Shown: one piece after another, positions 8,019 through 18,280 of the stretch
Layout: every line of letters begins with the position of its first letter
Position numbering within the stretch: position 1 is the stretch's first letter
Notes under the pieces: model-generated
The model's database searches: none
Told to the model about the DNA's origin: nothing
Seen by the model: the letters and a program-made list of their open reading frames with translations, nothing else
Origin: Chryseobacterium elymi
GTDB taxonomy: Bacteria > Bacteroidota > Bacteroidia > Flavobacteriales > Weeksellaceae
Assembly (NCBI RefSeq): GCF_003385495.1
Contig: NZ_QNUH01000012.1
Coordinates: 1 to 64,000 of the forward strand
Direction of reading: 5' to 3'
DNA: 64,000 nucleotides
Made by a program: the position numbers and the translations under genes

Positions 8019-8074
8019 TTTTAACGTCAAAAACTAATATTGTTTCATGTGAAAAACTGTTTTTAACGTTAAAA
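8019..8074. promoter_or_regulatory. Pair of palindromic boxes upstream of recA
   Basis: Box 1 (8019-8032) reads TTTTAACGTCAAAA. Box 2 (8061-8074) reads TTTTAACGTTAAAA, a perfect 14-bp palindrome. They differ at one base and their centres are 42 bp apart, about four helical turns. Box 1 sits just upstream of the recA -7 element, where a repressor would block the polymerase. An SOS-type or other DNA-damage operator is an inference. Confidence 0.5.
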
Positions 8075-8188
8075 AATAATAATGTTTTGAGACTGATGTT
8101 ATTCATTACGAATAGAATGCAGAGTTTTATGATTCAAAACATAAAAATATTTTTTTTCCGTTTAATGTATTTGCTGTTCAGGATTCTT

Positions 8189-9385
8189 CTAATGAAAATT
8201 TGAATTTTTAGTAACTCTAAGATAGTCTTCCAGCACTTTCATCTGATCTTTATTTCCTTTTTTTATTCTTGTGTCCTGGCTTACCAGGTTATCATAAATT
8301 TTGTTGATAATAATTTTGGTTTTAGGAAACAGTTTCCGGTTGGGAACTTCAGGGATCCGTAGTCTTTTACATACCTCATCATCGAGAAGAAACCACGTGC
8401 AGCAAATATGCAGGTATCTCAGGTTTTTTCTTTGAAATTTGAATTTTAAGATCGGGTTTTCCAGAGATTCATTCAATAAAGAATGAGCGAGCAGAATAGA
8501 ATCTTTATCTGATGGCGGCTGTACAGAAGTCCACAGGTAGAAATATTCGGTTGCCTGCTTTTTGCTTTCTGGAAGAAGATGTTCAGGAATTCCCAATAGA
8601 TATCCGACATATTTCCAGAGATGGAAAATTCCTTTTTCCTCTTGAACAGAAAAAGTATTTCCTAATTTTTGAAGGCTATGAAGAAAAACGAGGCTAAACC
8701 CTATATACGTAGCCATCATATCCCACGAATTAATGGGCTCGCCCCAGTTTTCAGTATCCCATTCTTTGTAATATTTTTTAATGGAAAGTCTGGCGTAAGA
8801 GTGGATGAGGCGGGTTTTTATGGCAAATTCGTAGCCTTTTGCATGCAGTTCCAATGCATCGTAACGTGTGACATTTACCCAAAAATCCAGGGTTTCTGAA
8901 AGACGTTTTACAGCGCCCTTTTTTAATGCTTCTGTAGCGGTAAGAGGCTTGTTGAGGTAAGCATAGTCATAACCTCCCATCAGGCAGTAATCTCTTAACG
9001 AGATCAGCGAGTCCAGGTTGCTTCGCATGCAGAGTTCTGCGCCGCTTTTCAACAGGTTGTAATCAAGCCATTCAGGAATCCGTTGGGCTTGGGAGAAGAG
9101 TTTTTTTACACTTTCAGGGACATCATCTGTTTCAGAGATTCCATTTCGTATATAGCCTTCAATTTCTTTAGATGCTTCATGAAATTTTTTAGTAAGATAA
9201 ACATCCCGGACAACTTCATCACCTATTGTATCTACATGATAAAAATAGGATGAAAACTTGTCAAAATCTTTAAAGCTCACTTCAGCGCTGGAAAAATCAA
9301 TAAGCTGTTTCCCGTTACCTTTTCCCCAAAAACTCTTGAAATGGGGAAAATCTTTAAAGCGAGGTTGTATAATCGGTGTGTCCAT
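8189..9385 (-). CDS. MpaB/Lcp-like oxygenase family protein (DUF2236)
   Basis: 398 residues from the ATG at 9385; the upstream in-frame TTG at 9421 is less likely. The sequence matches the DUF2236/MpaB family related to latex-clearing protein: an N-terminal helical region, GGYDYAYLNKPLTAT (about residues 140-155), and HSYARLSIKK, which carries the conserved His/Arg region expected for haem b binding. Family members are haem proteins, some with oxygenase activity; the substrate here is unknown. No signal peptide is seen, so it is probably cytosolic. Its 3' end runs into an AT-rich region upstream of recA. Confidence 0.75.
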   Translation of the reverse strand: MDTPIIQPRFKDFPHFKSFWGKGNGKQLIDFSSAEVSFKDFDKFSSYFYHVDTIGDEVVRDVYLTKKFHEASKEIEGYIRNGISETDDVPESVKKLFSQAQRIPEWLDYNLLKSGAELCMRSNLDSLISLRDYCLMGGYDYAYLNKPLTATEALKKGAVKRLSETLDFWVNVTRYDALELHAKGYEFAIKTRLIHSYARLSIKKYYKEWDTENWGEPINSWDMMATYIGFSLVFLHSLQKLGNTFSVQEEKGIFHLWKYVGYLLGIPEHLLPESKKQATEYFYLWTSVQPPSDKDSILLAHSLLNESLENPILKFKFQRKNLRYLHICCTWFLLDDEVCKRLRIPEVPNRKLFPKTKIIINKIYDNLVSQDTRIKKGNKDQMKVLEDYLRVTKNSNFH

Positions 9386-9459
9386 TTCGTATAAAAATAC
9401 AAGTTTTACACCGAAATTCAATGGTGAGATTTGTCAGTCCTTACTAAACGTTGAGAATA

Positions 9460-10233
9460 TTAAATAAGTCCTCTTTCAAAAGCCTTTTTTACAAGTTCTT
9501 TGCTGTTTCTGGAATCTGTTTTCCGTAAAATGTTTTTTCTGTGCGTACGAACTGTATGTTCAGACAAAATCAGAGCCTGAGCTATCTCCGGCCCGGAATA
9601 TCCTTTGGTGATAAGGGCAAGAATTTCCATTTCTCTTTTCGTTAGATGTTCAGAAAAATTCTCTGGTTTCGAAAATGAATCCAGCTTCACCTGGTGAAAG
9701 TCATTTCTGGGACCTATCCCGGAAACCAGAACGGTATAAGGATTTTCTTTTGTGATATGATGAATATTGGTATGGATGTTTATAGCCTGTACAGGAATTC
9801 CGGTTTCATCCTCCATAGTGATAATGGACTGATGGTGAAACAGTTCATAATTTCCTTCCGCTGTTTTCATTCTGAAGCAATAGCTGCCCTTAATATAAAG
9901 CTGATGCTCAAGTCCAATCTCTGTTATTTTGTTAATAAGGATATGTTCGGCTTTTATTACAAATTCTATATCATCAGGATGGGTAAGATCAATGACATCT
10001 TTTAAGTTTTCCGGATATGATGAAAGGCCGTGAAGCTTCAGAATGTTTTCATGATGATGAGAAAGTGTACTGTTTGTAAGGTTCAGTGCATAGTAATAAA
10101 ATTCTCCTATAGCAAACATTTCGCCAATGATGCGCTCTACGGGTGGTTTATCCAGGACCTCTCTGTCTCTCCTGACGCCGGGGTATGTGTTCCAGACTTC
10201 AATGAGAGGATGTTTTTTTTCTGAATTCTCCAT
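9460..10233 (-). CDS. LuxR-family transcriptional regulator with PAS-like sensor
   Basis: 257 residues from the ATG at 10233; an upstream non-ATG extension adds a hydrophobic stretch that is probably untranslated. The C-terminal GerE/LuxR HTH reads LTKREMEILALITKGYSGPEIA ... LSEHTVRTHRKNILRKT (about 192-250). The N-terminal two thirds resembles a PAS_3 fold (HPDDIEFVIKAEHI, FRMKTAEGNYELFHHQSIITM). Single-component PAS-LuxR regulators are frequent in Chryseobacterium. It is divergent from the 40-residue peptide and barrel gene region, which may be its target; that is inference. Confidence 0.8.
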   Translation of the reverse strand: MENSEKKHPLIEVWNTYPGVRRDREVLDKPPVERIIGEMFAIGEFYYYALNLTNSTLSHHHENILKLHGLSSYPENLKDVIDLTHPDDIEFVIKAEHILINKITEIGLEHQLYIKGSYCFRMKTAEGNYELFHHQSIITMEDETGIPVQAINIHTNIHHITKENPYTVLVSGIGPRNDFHQVKLDSFSKPENFSEHLTKREMEILALITKGYSGPEIAQALILSEHTVRTHRKNILRKTDSRNSKELVKKAFERGLI

Positions 10234-10338
10234 GAATAAATTAGTTTTAGCTAAAATAAATAAAATACTTACAAAATACCACAAAAGGGGGATTTTTTTA
10301 CACTGATAAAATGCTAAACTTTGTACTAGCTAATAACC

Positions 10339-10461
10339 ATGGCGACTCAATTCTTTTGTTCCGTTTTGTTTTATGGTTTATTTTTTTTTATAATTTGTTT
10401 AATTAAGAAAATAGTAAGTCTCAGAATATTGAATTTTTACACACGGTTTATTCGAAGTTAA
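10339..10461 (+). CDS. Possible 40-residue hydrophobic peptide
   Basis: ORF starting MATQFFCSVLFYGLFFFIIC, with one predicted membrane segment followed by a basic tail. Its upstream sequence (AACTTTGTA ... CTAATAACCATG) is nearly the same as that of the next gene at 10663, and a terminator at 10529-10554 lies downstream with no other gene to serve. It could instead be a non-coding RNA. There is no homology evidence. Confidence 0.3.
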   Translation: MATQFFCSVLFYGLFFFIICLIKKIVSLRILNFYTRFIRS

Positions 10462-10528
10462 TTAATGAATGTTATAAAAACAGTTTAATCTTTTCTTTTT
10501 TAGTTGTTTGAAAATGATAAACTATTAG

Positions 10529-10554
10529 CCTCTCTTTGCTGGAGAGGTTTTTTT
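10529..10554 (+). terminator. Orphan rho-independent terminator
   Basis: CCTCTC (10529-10534) pairs with GAGAGG (10542-10547), then seven T. The only plus-strand transcript that could need it is the unannotated one carrying the 40-codon ORF, which argues for a short RNA in the 10310-10555 interval. Confidence 0.75.
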
Positions 10555-10662
10555 GTATAATATATTCTCTCAAAATATTGCTCTTTTTGATATTTAAAAT
10601 CACCCAAACGGGTAATTTACTTGTATTCATGGATTTTCAAACTTTGTAGAAAACTAATAGCC

Positions 10663-11940
10663 ATGAAAACATATGTATTACTTCTATTCCTACTGTGGGC
10701 GGGAATAGTTTTGGGACAAGAAAAAGATCAAGCAAATTTAGAAGCCGTCCTTGATCGATTAGTAAAAGCGGATACAAATTATATTAAAAATAACAGTGCA
10801 CTGGTATCTATTTATACATTTAAGCAGACGGTAAAAAAAGATTTCTCCTTATTGGTAACAGGATCACCAGAAAATACCCAGGTTGGAAAATATGCCGCTC
10901 TTTCGGTTGATAAAAATGAACAGAGCTTCTCCTTTAGTCCTGTTAATTATATTGTTAATGGGGACAATGCCAATAGTCCCTTTAAACATGTATTGGCGAT
11001 AAATGCTAACGGGAAGTTAAATAATAACGGTTTTTTTGATTTTTCTGACAGAAAAAAACTGCAAGTAGGAGGAAGTTGGACTGCTCTGTGGTTTTCCGGA
11101 TATAATTTCCCTAAGAATTATAAGGCCCATTTGGGGATCTATGATCTGGCCAAAAAGTCTGTAATAAAGCAAGCCGGTAATGAAGCTGAATTTCAAAGAA
11201 TTATACATAAGAAAATGGATACGACGTATTATAAGCAAATCTATCATCAGGAAGTCGAGAAATATGAAAATGAGGCTTATAAGAATGTCTGGACTTCAAA
11301 ATTTCTTATCTGGACAAAACTTGATATTGGTTATGCCGAAGATAAATTAAAAATAATTGACAGTGTTAATGTTCAAAATTCTGTTATTGAGCCTATTAAT
11401 AAAAATGTTAATGGGGGTTATTTTTCGTTATCAGGCAATCTTTTTTACGGACTGAGAAATGGTTTGGGATTCTATATCAATGCTCAGCTTTCATATTCTA
11501 AAAAGACCTCTCTTTCTGAAATATTCTCAACGGTAGAGTGGAATAAAATTCAATACAGCAGTGGAACAAATAATACAGTCTATTACGATATGGAGGAACA
11601 GAATGTTTATATTGCCAATATCAGTACGCTTAAGCAAAGATATAAAAGAGATATATCGGTGCAGATTCTCAGCTTTATTCCCCTTGGACAGCACAATTTA
11701 ATAGGTTTAGATGTAAGCTATCAGAATAAAGAGTTTATCACACCGGGCTCAACTACTTTTACAAGTAATAAAAATATTTTTAGTGTAGGGATTATGTTCC
11801 CGCTGCGGGATAAGGATGGAAAAACCACCATCAATATAGAGCCTTTCTGGCGTAATACTTCTTTCAGTAATTACGATGAAGGGAAGGAGGAAAGTTTTTG
11901 GGGCGTGAAATTCGGGGTTCCTCTGAATCAGCTTTTCTAA
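10663..11940 (+). CDS. Predicted outer-membrane beta-barrel protein of unknown function
   Basis: 425 residues from the ATG at 10663; the TTG at 10621 is probably part of the promoter. A signal peptide is clear (KTYVLLLFLLWAGIVLGQ). The second half has alternating aromatic/polar strands (GNLFYGLRNGLGFYINAQLSY, LIGLDVSYQNKEF) and ends in Phe, the usual last residue of outer-membrane barrels. The N-terminal ~190 residues are probably periplasmic. I do not recognise the family. Confidence 0.65.
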   Translation: MKTYVLLLFLLWAGIVLGQEKDQANLEAVLDRLVKADTNYIKNNSALVSIYTFKQTVKKDFSLLVTGSPENTQVGKYAALSVDKNEQSFSFSPVNYIVNGDNANSPFKHVLAINANGKLNNNGFFDFSDRKKLQVGGSWTALWFSGYNFPKNYKAHLGIYDLAKKSVIKQAGNEAEFQRIIHKKMDTTYYKQIYHQEVEKYENEAYKNVWTSKFLIWTKLDIGYAEDKLKIIDSVNVQNSVIEPINKNVNGGYFSLSGNLFYGLRNGLGFYINAQLSYSKKTSLSEIFSTVEWNKIQYSSGTNNTVYYDMEEQNVYIANISTLKQRYKRDISVQILSFIPLGQHNLIGLDVSYQNKEFITPGSTTFTSNKNIFSVGIMFPLRDKDGKTTINIEPFWRNTSFSNYDEGKEESFWGVKFGVPLNQLF

Positions 11941-11974
11941 AAAATGTATTGTAATTTATTCTAATGTACTAAAC

Positions 11975-12005
11975 AAAAAAACCTTCCCATCGGGAAGGTT
12001 TTTTA
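11975..12005. terminator. Bidirectional terminator between the barrel gene and gapA
   Basis: ACCTTCCC/GGGAAGGT stem with loop ATC, flanked by A-run and T-run. It serves both convergent genes. Confidence 0.9.
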
Positions 12006-12019
12006 TAGCTGATTACTTA

Positions 12020-14040
<2,021 letters not shown>

Positions 14041-14060
14041 CTAGTAAAAAATTTCGAACA

Positions 14061-14068
14061 CAAATTTA
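14061..14068 (-). promoter_or_regulatory. pfkA-gapA promoter -7 element TAAATTTG
   Basis: Perfect TAnnTTTG, 20 bp upstream of the pfkA ATG. Confidence 0.65.
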
Positions 14069-14203
14069 CAAAAACAAGTTCAGATAATGGCAGTAAGTTC
14101 ATAAGAGTTTTAAATATAAATAATTAAAAGCTTCTAAAATTTGAAGGCTTAAAAAAATACTTCGTTGTTTTTTTCTGAGAATTTACATCAAGATATAAAT
14201 ACC

Positions 14204-14513
14204 AAGAACAGCTTCATGTAAATTTTGTGTTGCAGCTTGTGTTTCATCATATTTTATGATCGGACTGCCACAAGGTTTCAGTTTAAAATTTTCAACAAAA
14301 TAACCGAAAGTGTCCGGTTATTTTCAGTCCATATATAACCTTCAGGAGCGGAAATCCTTTTCCTGATCGTATTTTTTTATCTTTATTGAAATGGATGGAG
14401 CTTTGGAAATCCGGGTTCCTGCAATTTCTATCTTCCGGGCAAATAAAGATTTGTCGTTACTGCAGGCTGAGGTGAATCTATAGTGACCACTATCGGAATA
14501 ATTCTTTTCATGT
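14204..14513 (-). pseudogene. Possible decayed gene (GyrI/effector-binding-like remnant)
   Basis: In a 576-bp gap between genes, short minus-strand ORF pieces in different frames read like a broken protein: MKRIIPIVVTIDSP near 14510, then EIAGTRISKAPS, then FGYFVENFKLKPCGSPI near 14280. The last piece resembles the 'G-x-x-PCGPP' segment of GyrI-like domains. Several stops and frame changes separate them. This is weak pattern recognition; it may be plain noncoding DNA. Confidence 0.25.
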
Positions 14514-14616
14514 AGTTTTATTCAGCCATAATGTAATCACAAATATCTGAGATTTTGAAAATGAATAAATGAAAAGGGAGAAATTAAGAATGAAAGTGAA
14601 AAAATCATAGAATAAT

Positions 14617-14958
14617 CTAAGCCTTTTCATCTTCAGGAATCAAAAGTTTTCCCCAGTCATTCAGCTGCCAGAGAATCTCTACCAGTTTTTTTCCAAGCTT
14701 GGTCAATGTATATTCTACCCGGGGAGGTAGCTCATTAAAAGACTGTTTGGTCAGAATACCGTCTTCTACCATTTCATTGAGCTGCTGATTTAAAACCCTA
14801 CGGTCTACTTTGGCAATCCCCCGAAGAAATTCACTAGGCCGTTTCTTGCCTTCATGGATCTGCCATACAATTGGGATTTTCCATTTTCCACTAATGGTAT
14901 TCACGGCTATTTCCAGTGGACAGATTTTATTTTCTTCAGCTTTCTCCTTTGTTTTCAT
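14617..14958 (-). CDS. HxlR-family winged-helix regulator
   Basis: 113 residues with the HxlR/MarR-like signature CPLEIAVNTISGKWKIPIVWQI, RRVLNQQLNEMVEDG and the wing VEYTLTKLGKKL. The Cys in the N-terminal CPLE is typical and in some members senses thiol stress. It is divergent from the peroxiredoxin gene at 15053, its likely target. A near-palindrome ACCC-N4-GGGT at 14974-14985 lies just upstream. Confidence 0.9.
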   Translation of the reverse strand: MKTKEKAEENKICPLEIAVNTISGKWKIPIVWQIHEGKKRPSEFLRGIAKVDRRVLNQQLNEMVEDGILTKQSFNELPPRVEYTLTKLGKKLVEILWQLNDWGKLLIPEDEKA

Positions 14959-14973
14959 AAAATTGACTTTTTT

Positions 14974-14985
14974 ACCCCTATGGGT
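14974..14985. promoter_or_regulatory. Candidate HxlR operator (ACCC-N4-GGGT)
   Basis: Short inverted repeat in the divergent hxlR/peroxiredoxin region, 16 bp from the HxlR ATG. Assignment rests on position only. Confidence 0.35.
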
Positions 14986-15052
14986 GGAAAATATGCGTTA
15001 TTGTCTATTTTGATTCACTTTTAGACCTTTGTAAAAATAATAAAATTAAAAG

Positions 15053-15691
15053 ATGAATATTCTGGCTAAACAGATTGACGAATTGAATCATACATTGTCT
15101 TCCCGGCTTCCAAACGAGGTTTTGCAGGCATTTGAAAAGTCTATAGAAGAATTGAAAACCAGAAATCTGGAAGAAGGCAGCCTTAAAGTAGGTGATAAAA
15201 TGCCCGAATTTTCTCTTCCCAATACTATGGGGCAAATGATATCGTCTGGAGAAATTCTTAAAAAAGAAAAAATGATCCTGGCTTTTTACAGAGGAAACTG
15301 GTGCCCGTACTGTAATCTTGAGCTGAGGTCTTTACAGCAAACTCTTTCAAGAATAAAAAATGAGAATGCTTTTTTGGCCGCAGTGTCTCCACAAACTTTA
15401 TATCATTCCAGAACGACGGCTGAGAAAAACAATCTTGGTTTTAATGTTTTGACGGATGCCGACAATACTTTTGCGAAAAAGTTGGGAATTGTTTTTCAGT
15501 TGCCGGATTTTATATTACCTTATTATCAGAGCCTCGGTATTGAGCTTACAGATTTTAATAATAATGAAGAAAACACCCTGCCGATTCCTGCTGTATTTGT
15601 AGTGGACAGAAATGGGTACATTATTTTCAGATTTTTAGATGTAAATTACATGAACAGACTGGATATTGAAGAACTGATTAAAGTATTATGA
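15053..15691 (+). CDS. Peroxiredoxin-like AhpC/TSA family protein
   Basis: 212 residues. The thioredoxin fold is from about residue 45, with RGNWCPYCNLELR placing Cys84 and Cys87 at the active site. The CxxC arrangement fits the peroxiredoxin-like family that reduces peroxides or thiols rather than the classic 2-Cys AhpC. A predicted N-terminal helix of about 40 residues precedes it. The stop overlaps the start of the next gene by 4 bp (ATGA), so both are translated from one mRNA. HxlR is divergent. Confidence 0.85.
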   Translation: MNILAKQIDELNHTLSSRLPNEVLQAFEKSIEELKTRNLEEGSLKVGDKMPEFSLPNTMGQMISSGEILKKEKMILAFYRGNWCPYCNLELRSLQQTLSRIKNENAFLAAVSPQTLYHSRTTAEKNNLGFNVLTDADNTFAKKLGIVFQLPDFILPYYQSLGIELTDFNNNEENTLPIPAVFVVDRNGYIIFRFLDVNYMNRLDIEELIKVL

Positions 15692-16497
15692 CAGAAAAAC
15701 GAAAAGGTGCCCGCTCCATAAAAGACATCCCTGATGATATCCTTGAAAAACTGAATCAGGGAAAGATTGAAAGTGTGAATCTTACAGAATGGCTGGCTGT
15801 AGATCAAAAACAGTTGTTGGAGAATTTTCTTTTGCAGCAGAACCGAAAGGAATATTTAGAACCTATATTAAAAGACGTCAGTAATCTGAAAAAACAAACG
15901 GTTAATACCATTAATGAAGCGATTGGTCTTGGCATATTCAATGAAGTCTTAAAAAATAATGATGATGAATTTTTACCCATTGTTTCCGGGCATACATCTG
16001 ATCTTGTAAGATGCTGGGGAACCTATATGGTGGGAAGAAATAATGCTTTAACTATAAAAGAAAAACTGGAGAAAATACAGCAGTTTGCTTCCGACGGACA
16101 TTTTGGAGTAAGAGAAATTTGTTGGATGGCAGTGAGATCTGAGATTGCAGACGATCTCGAAGAAAGCCTGTTCATATTGTCAGAGTGGACTGATCACGAA
16201 GATGAATACATCAGACGCTTTGCCAGTGAGTCAACGAGACCACGTGGAGTCTGGTGTGCACATATTGAAAAATTAAAAGAGAATCCTGCATTGGGGCTTG
16301 AAATTTTAGAACCCATGAAATCAGATTCATCCAGATACGTTCAGGACAGCGTAGGGAACTGGCTGAACGACGCCAGTAAATCCTGTCCAGAATTTGTAAC
16401 AAAAACCTGTGAAAGATGGCTCCGGGAAAGCCCAACAAAAGAAACCATGTATATTATCAAAAAAGCTTTGCGAACAATTCAAAAAGATAGGAATTAA
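15688..16497 (+). CDS. AlkD-like HEAT-repeat protein (DNA alkylation repair)
   Basis: 269 residues, almost all alpha-helical, with HEAT-like repeats such as ASDGHFGVREICWMAVRSEI, EDEYIRRFASESTRPRGVW and SRYVQDSVGNWLNDASKS. The last matches the AlkC/AlkD-type segment in which Trp/Asp residues contact damaged bases. Members excise N-alkylated bases. Translational coupling to the peroxiredoxin suggests a joint response to oxidative or alkylation stress. Confidence 0.8.
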   Translation: MTEKRKGARSIKDIPDDILEKLNQGKIESVNLTEWLAVDQKQLLENFLLQQNRKEYLEPILKDVSNLKKQTVNTINEAIGLGIFNEVLKNNDDEFLPIVSGHTSDLVRCWGTYMVGRNNALTIKEKLEKIQQFASDGHFGVREICWMAVRSEIADDLEESLFILSEWTDHEDEYIRRFASESTRPRGVWCAHIEKLKENPALGLEILEPMKSDSSRYVQDSVGNWLNDASKSCPEFVTKTCERWLRESPTKETMYIIKKALRTIQKDRN

Positions 16498-16509
16498 TAT
16501 ATCATTAAA

Positions 16510-17268
16510 TCACCGTTTTTCCGTCAAGTACTTCCAATACCTCTTTGGAACATGTTGAATATGAAGTTTAAGGTTCTTCCTTTCCACAATATTGGTCTTT
16601 GTAAAATACCGTTGCCACAACTTTTGATAATTGTTTTCATCATCATGAAACTTCTCCTGGTATCGGTGCAGATCCAATTTTTCATCCGGATAAAAAAACT
16701 CACAGTTCTCCAGGTCATATAGAATTCCGTAATTCCGTCTTAGGTCGTAGATCATCCATTTCTGGTCCTGGTAGCGGTTTTTAAAGTGTTTTCGGATCAG
16801 TGGAAGAACATCGAAATCAGGATCTATTTTTGCAAAGAAAACTTCGTCCTGCATTTTTTCAAATCGTACAAAAGCCGTCATTCTGTGCCTTTCACGATCT
16901 ACAGATTTACAGATCTTTGAAATTTTAAGCATCTCTTCATCTGCATAATTCTGAAGAATATTTTTCCCAGGGTGCCGGATGGATTGTTTTACAGCAGAAA
17001 GAATAAGATGCTCCCGTTCCGGATCTTCGGAAAGGAAAACTTTCAGAAGCTGTTGAACGCCTGATCTTCCGATATGCTGTTCCAGTTTGTTGAATACTCT
17101 TTCCGCTTTATCGCTTTGTGTAATCACTGTATGAATTTCGGCAAAAATATTTTCCTGATGAAACCTTTCCTTACTGGCAATTCCCACATCTTGATACCGG
17201 TATTCAAAAACTTCAAATACAGCAGTTAAAAGTCCGTCAAAACTTCCGTCATAAAGTAATGTTGTCAT
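16510..17268 (-). CDS. Putative DNA repair protein, TIGR03915/DUF4130 type
   Basis: 252 residues from the ATG at 17268; the longer frame adds ten unlikely residues. The N-terminus MTTLLYDGSFDGLLTAVFEV and the central DRERHRMTAFVRFEKMQDEVFF fit the DUF4130 family, which is found fused to UdgX-type uracil-DNA glycosylases or paired with a radical-SAM protein. The C-terminus has HVPKRYWKYLTE. The usual partner is at 18281-19540 on the same strand, but a beta-lactamase gene on the opposite strand lies between them. Confidence 0.8.
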   Translation of the reverse strand: MTTLLYDGSFDGLLTAVFEVFEYRYQDVGIASKERFHQENIFAEIHTVITQSDKAERVFNKLEQHIGRSGVQQLLKVFLSEDPEREHLILSAVKQSIRHPGKNILQNYADEEMLKISKICKSVDRERHRMTAFVRFEKMQDEVFFAKIDPDFDVLPLIRKHFKNRYQDQKWMIYDLRRNYGILYDLENCEFFYPDEKLDLHRYQEKFHDDENNYQKLWQRYFTKTNIVERKNLKLHIQHVPKRYWKYLTEKR

Positions 17269-17348
17269 TGGAATACAAATATTTTTTTTAAAATACAAAA
17301 ATGAGTCCTTCTTAGTATTTTATTTTGTTTCTTTGAAACAGTAGCAGA

Positions 17349-18257
17349 ATGTATAAAATACAGATGGTAAAGATGATAAAAAATATTCTTTTAACCCTGA
17401 TCTGTCTGATCAGTTTTCAATTGAAATCACAGTCAGTTCAGCAATTAAAAAAAGAATTGCAGCAAATAATATCTACGAAGAATGCAACGTTTGGAATTTC
17501 TGTCAAAGGAATTGAAGATAAAGATACTTTGAGCATCAATGGAAATAAGAGAATGCCGATGATGAGTGCTTTTAAATTTCATATTGCATTAGCCGTTCTG
17601 GATCAGGTGAATAAAGGGAAACTCCGGTTGAATCAGAAATTTTTCATTAAAAAAGAAGAACTTCATCCTAATACCTGGAGCCCGATCAGAGACGGGTTTC
17701 CTGAAGGGAATATGGATCTGACCCTTGATCAGCTGCTGAGATATACCGTTTCGCACAGTGATAATAACGGCTGCGATATATTACTGGAGATCATTGGCGG
17801 AACGCAAACGGTTCAAAAATTCATTAATAAAAAAGGGATTCAAGATTTTACCATACGATTCAACGAACAACAAATGTCCGGGGAAAATCTATACGGTAAC
17901 ACTACAACGCCTATTGCAACTACCGAACTTCTTGATAAATTCTACAAAGGAAAAATTTTAAAGGAAGCTACAACAAAATATCTGTACACCATCATGGTGG
18001 AAACATCCAGAGGATTGACATGGATGAAAGCAGGCTTGCCTGAAGGTACTGAACTGGCACACCGTACGGGGATTTCCGGGACCAATGAAAAAAATCTCAG
18101 AGCTGCCATGAATGATGTGGGGATTGTAAAGCTTCCCAACGGGAAACATTTTATACTTTCCATCTACCTGAAAAATATTACAGAAGATAGAGCAGCCACA
18201 GAAAAAACGATCGCAAATATCGCCAAAACAGTATGGGAATATTATTCAAAAAAATAA
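17349..18257 (+). CDS. bla: Class A beta-lactamase (subclass A2, CIA/CGA/PER-like)
   Basis: 302 residues from the ATG at 17349; in-frame ATGs at 17364 and 17373 also give a signal peptide (IKNILLTLICLISFQLKSQ). Key residues (this numbering): SAFK 73-76 (Ser70xxLys), SDN 137-139, Glu173 in NEQQM (Glu166 equivalent) and RTG 239-241 in place of KTG. The omega-loop pattern and the His-Arg-Thr-Gly box fit the Chryseobacterium/Bacteroides A2 enzymes, several of which are extended-spectrum. Periplasmic; resistance spectrum cannot be read from the sequence. It lies between two repair genes. Confidence 0.92.
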   Translation: MYKIQMVKMIKNILLTLICLISFQLKSQSVQQLKKELQQIISTKNATFGISVKGIEDKDTLSINGNKRMPMMSAFKFHIALAVLDQVNKGKLRLNQKFFIKKEELHPNTWSPIRDGFPEGNMDLTLDQLLRYTVSHSDNNGCDILLEIIGGTQTVQKFINKKGIQDFTIRFNEQQMSGENLYGNTTTPIATTELLDKFYKGKILKEATTKYLYTIMVETSRGLTWMKAGLPEGTELAHRTGISGTNEKNLRAAMNDVGIVKLPNGKHFILSIYLKNITEDRAATEKTIANIAKTVWEYYSKK

Positions 18258-18280
18258 ATTTGATACGGGAGATATCAGTT

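Larger units (their letters stand above)
10234..10662. other. 429-bp divergent intergenic region
   Basis: Contains the possible peptide 10339-10461, the orphan terminator 10529-10554, and two similar promoter/leader segments (10313-10341 and 10638-10665), each with AACTTTGTA followed by CTAATA-purine-CCATG. In the second copy a TTG at 10621-10623 is placed as a -33 element. Confidence 0.5.
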
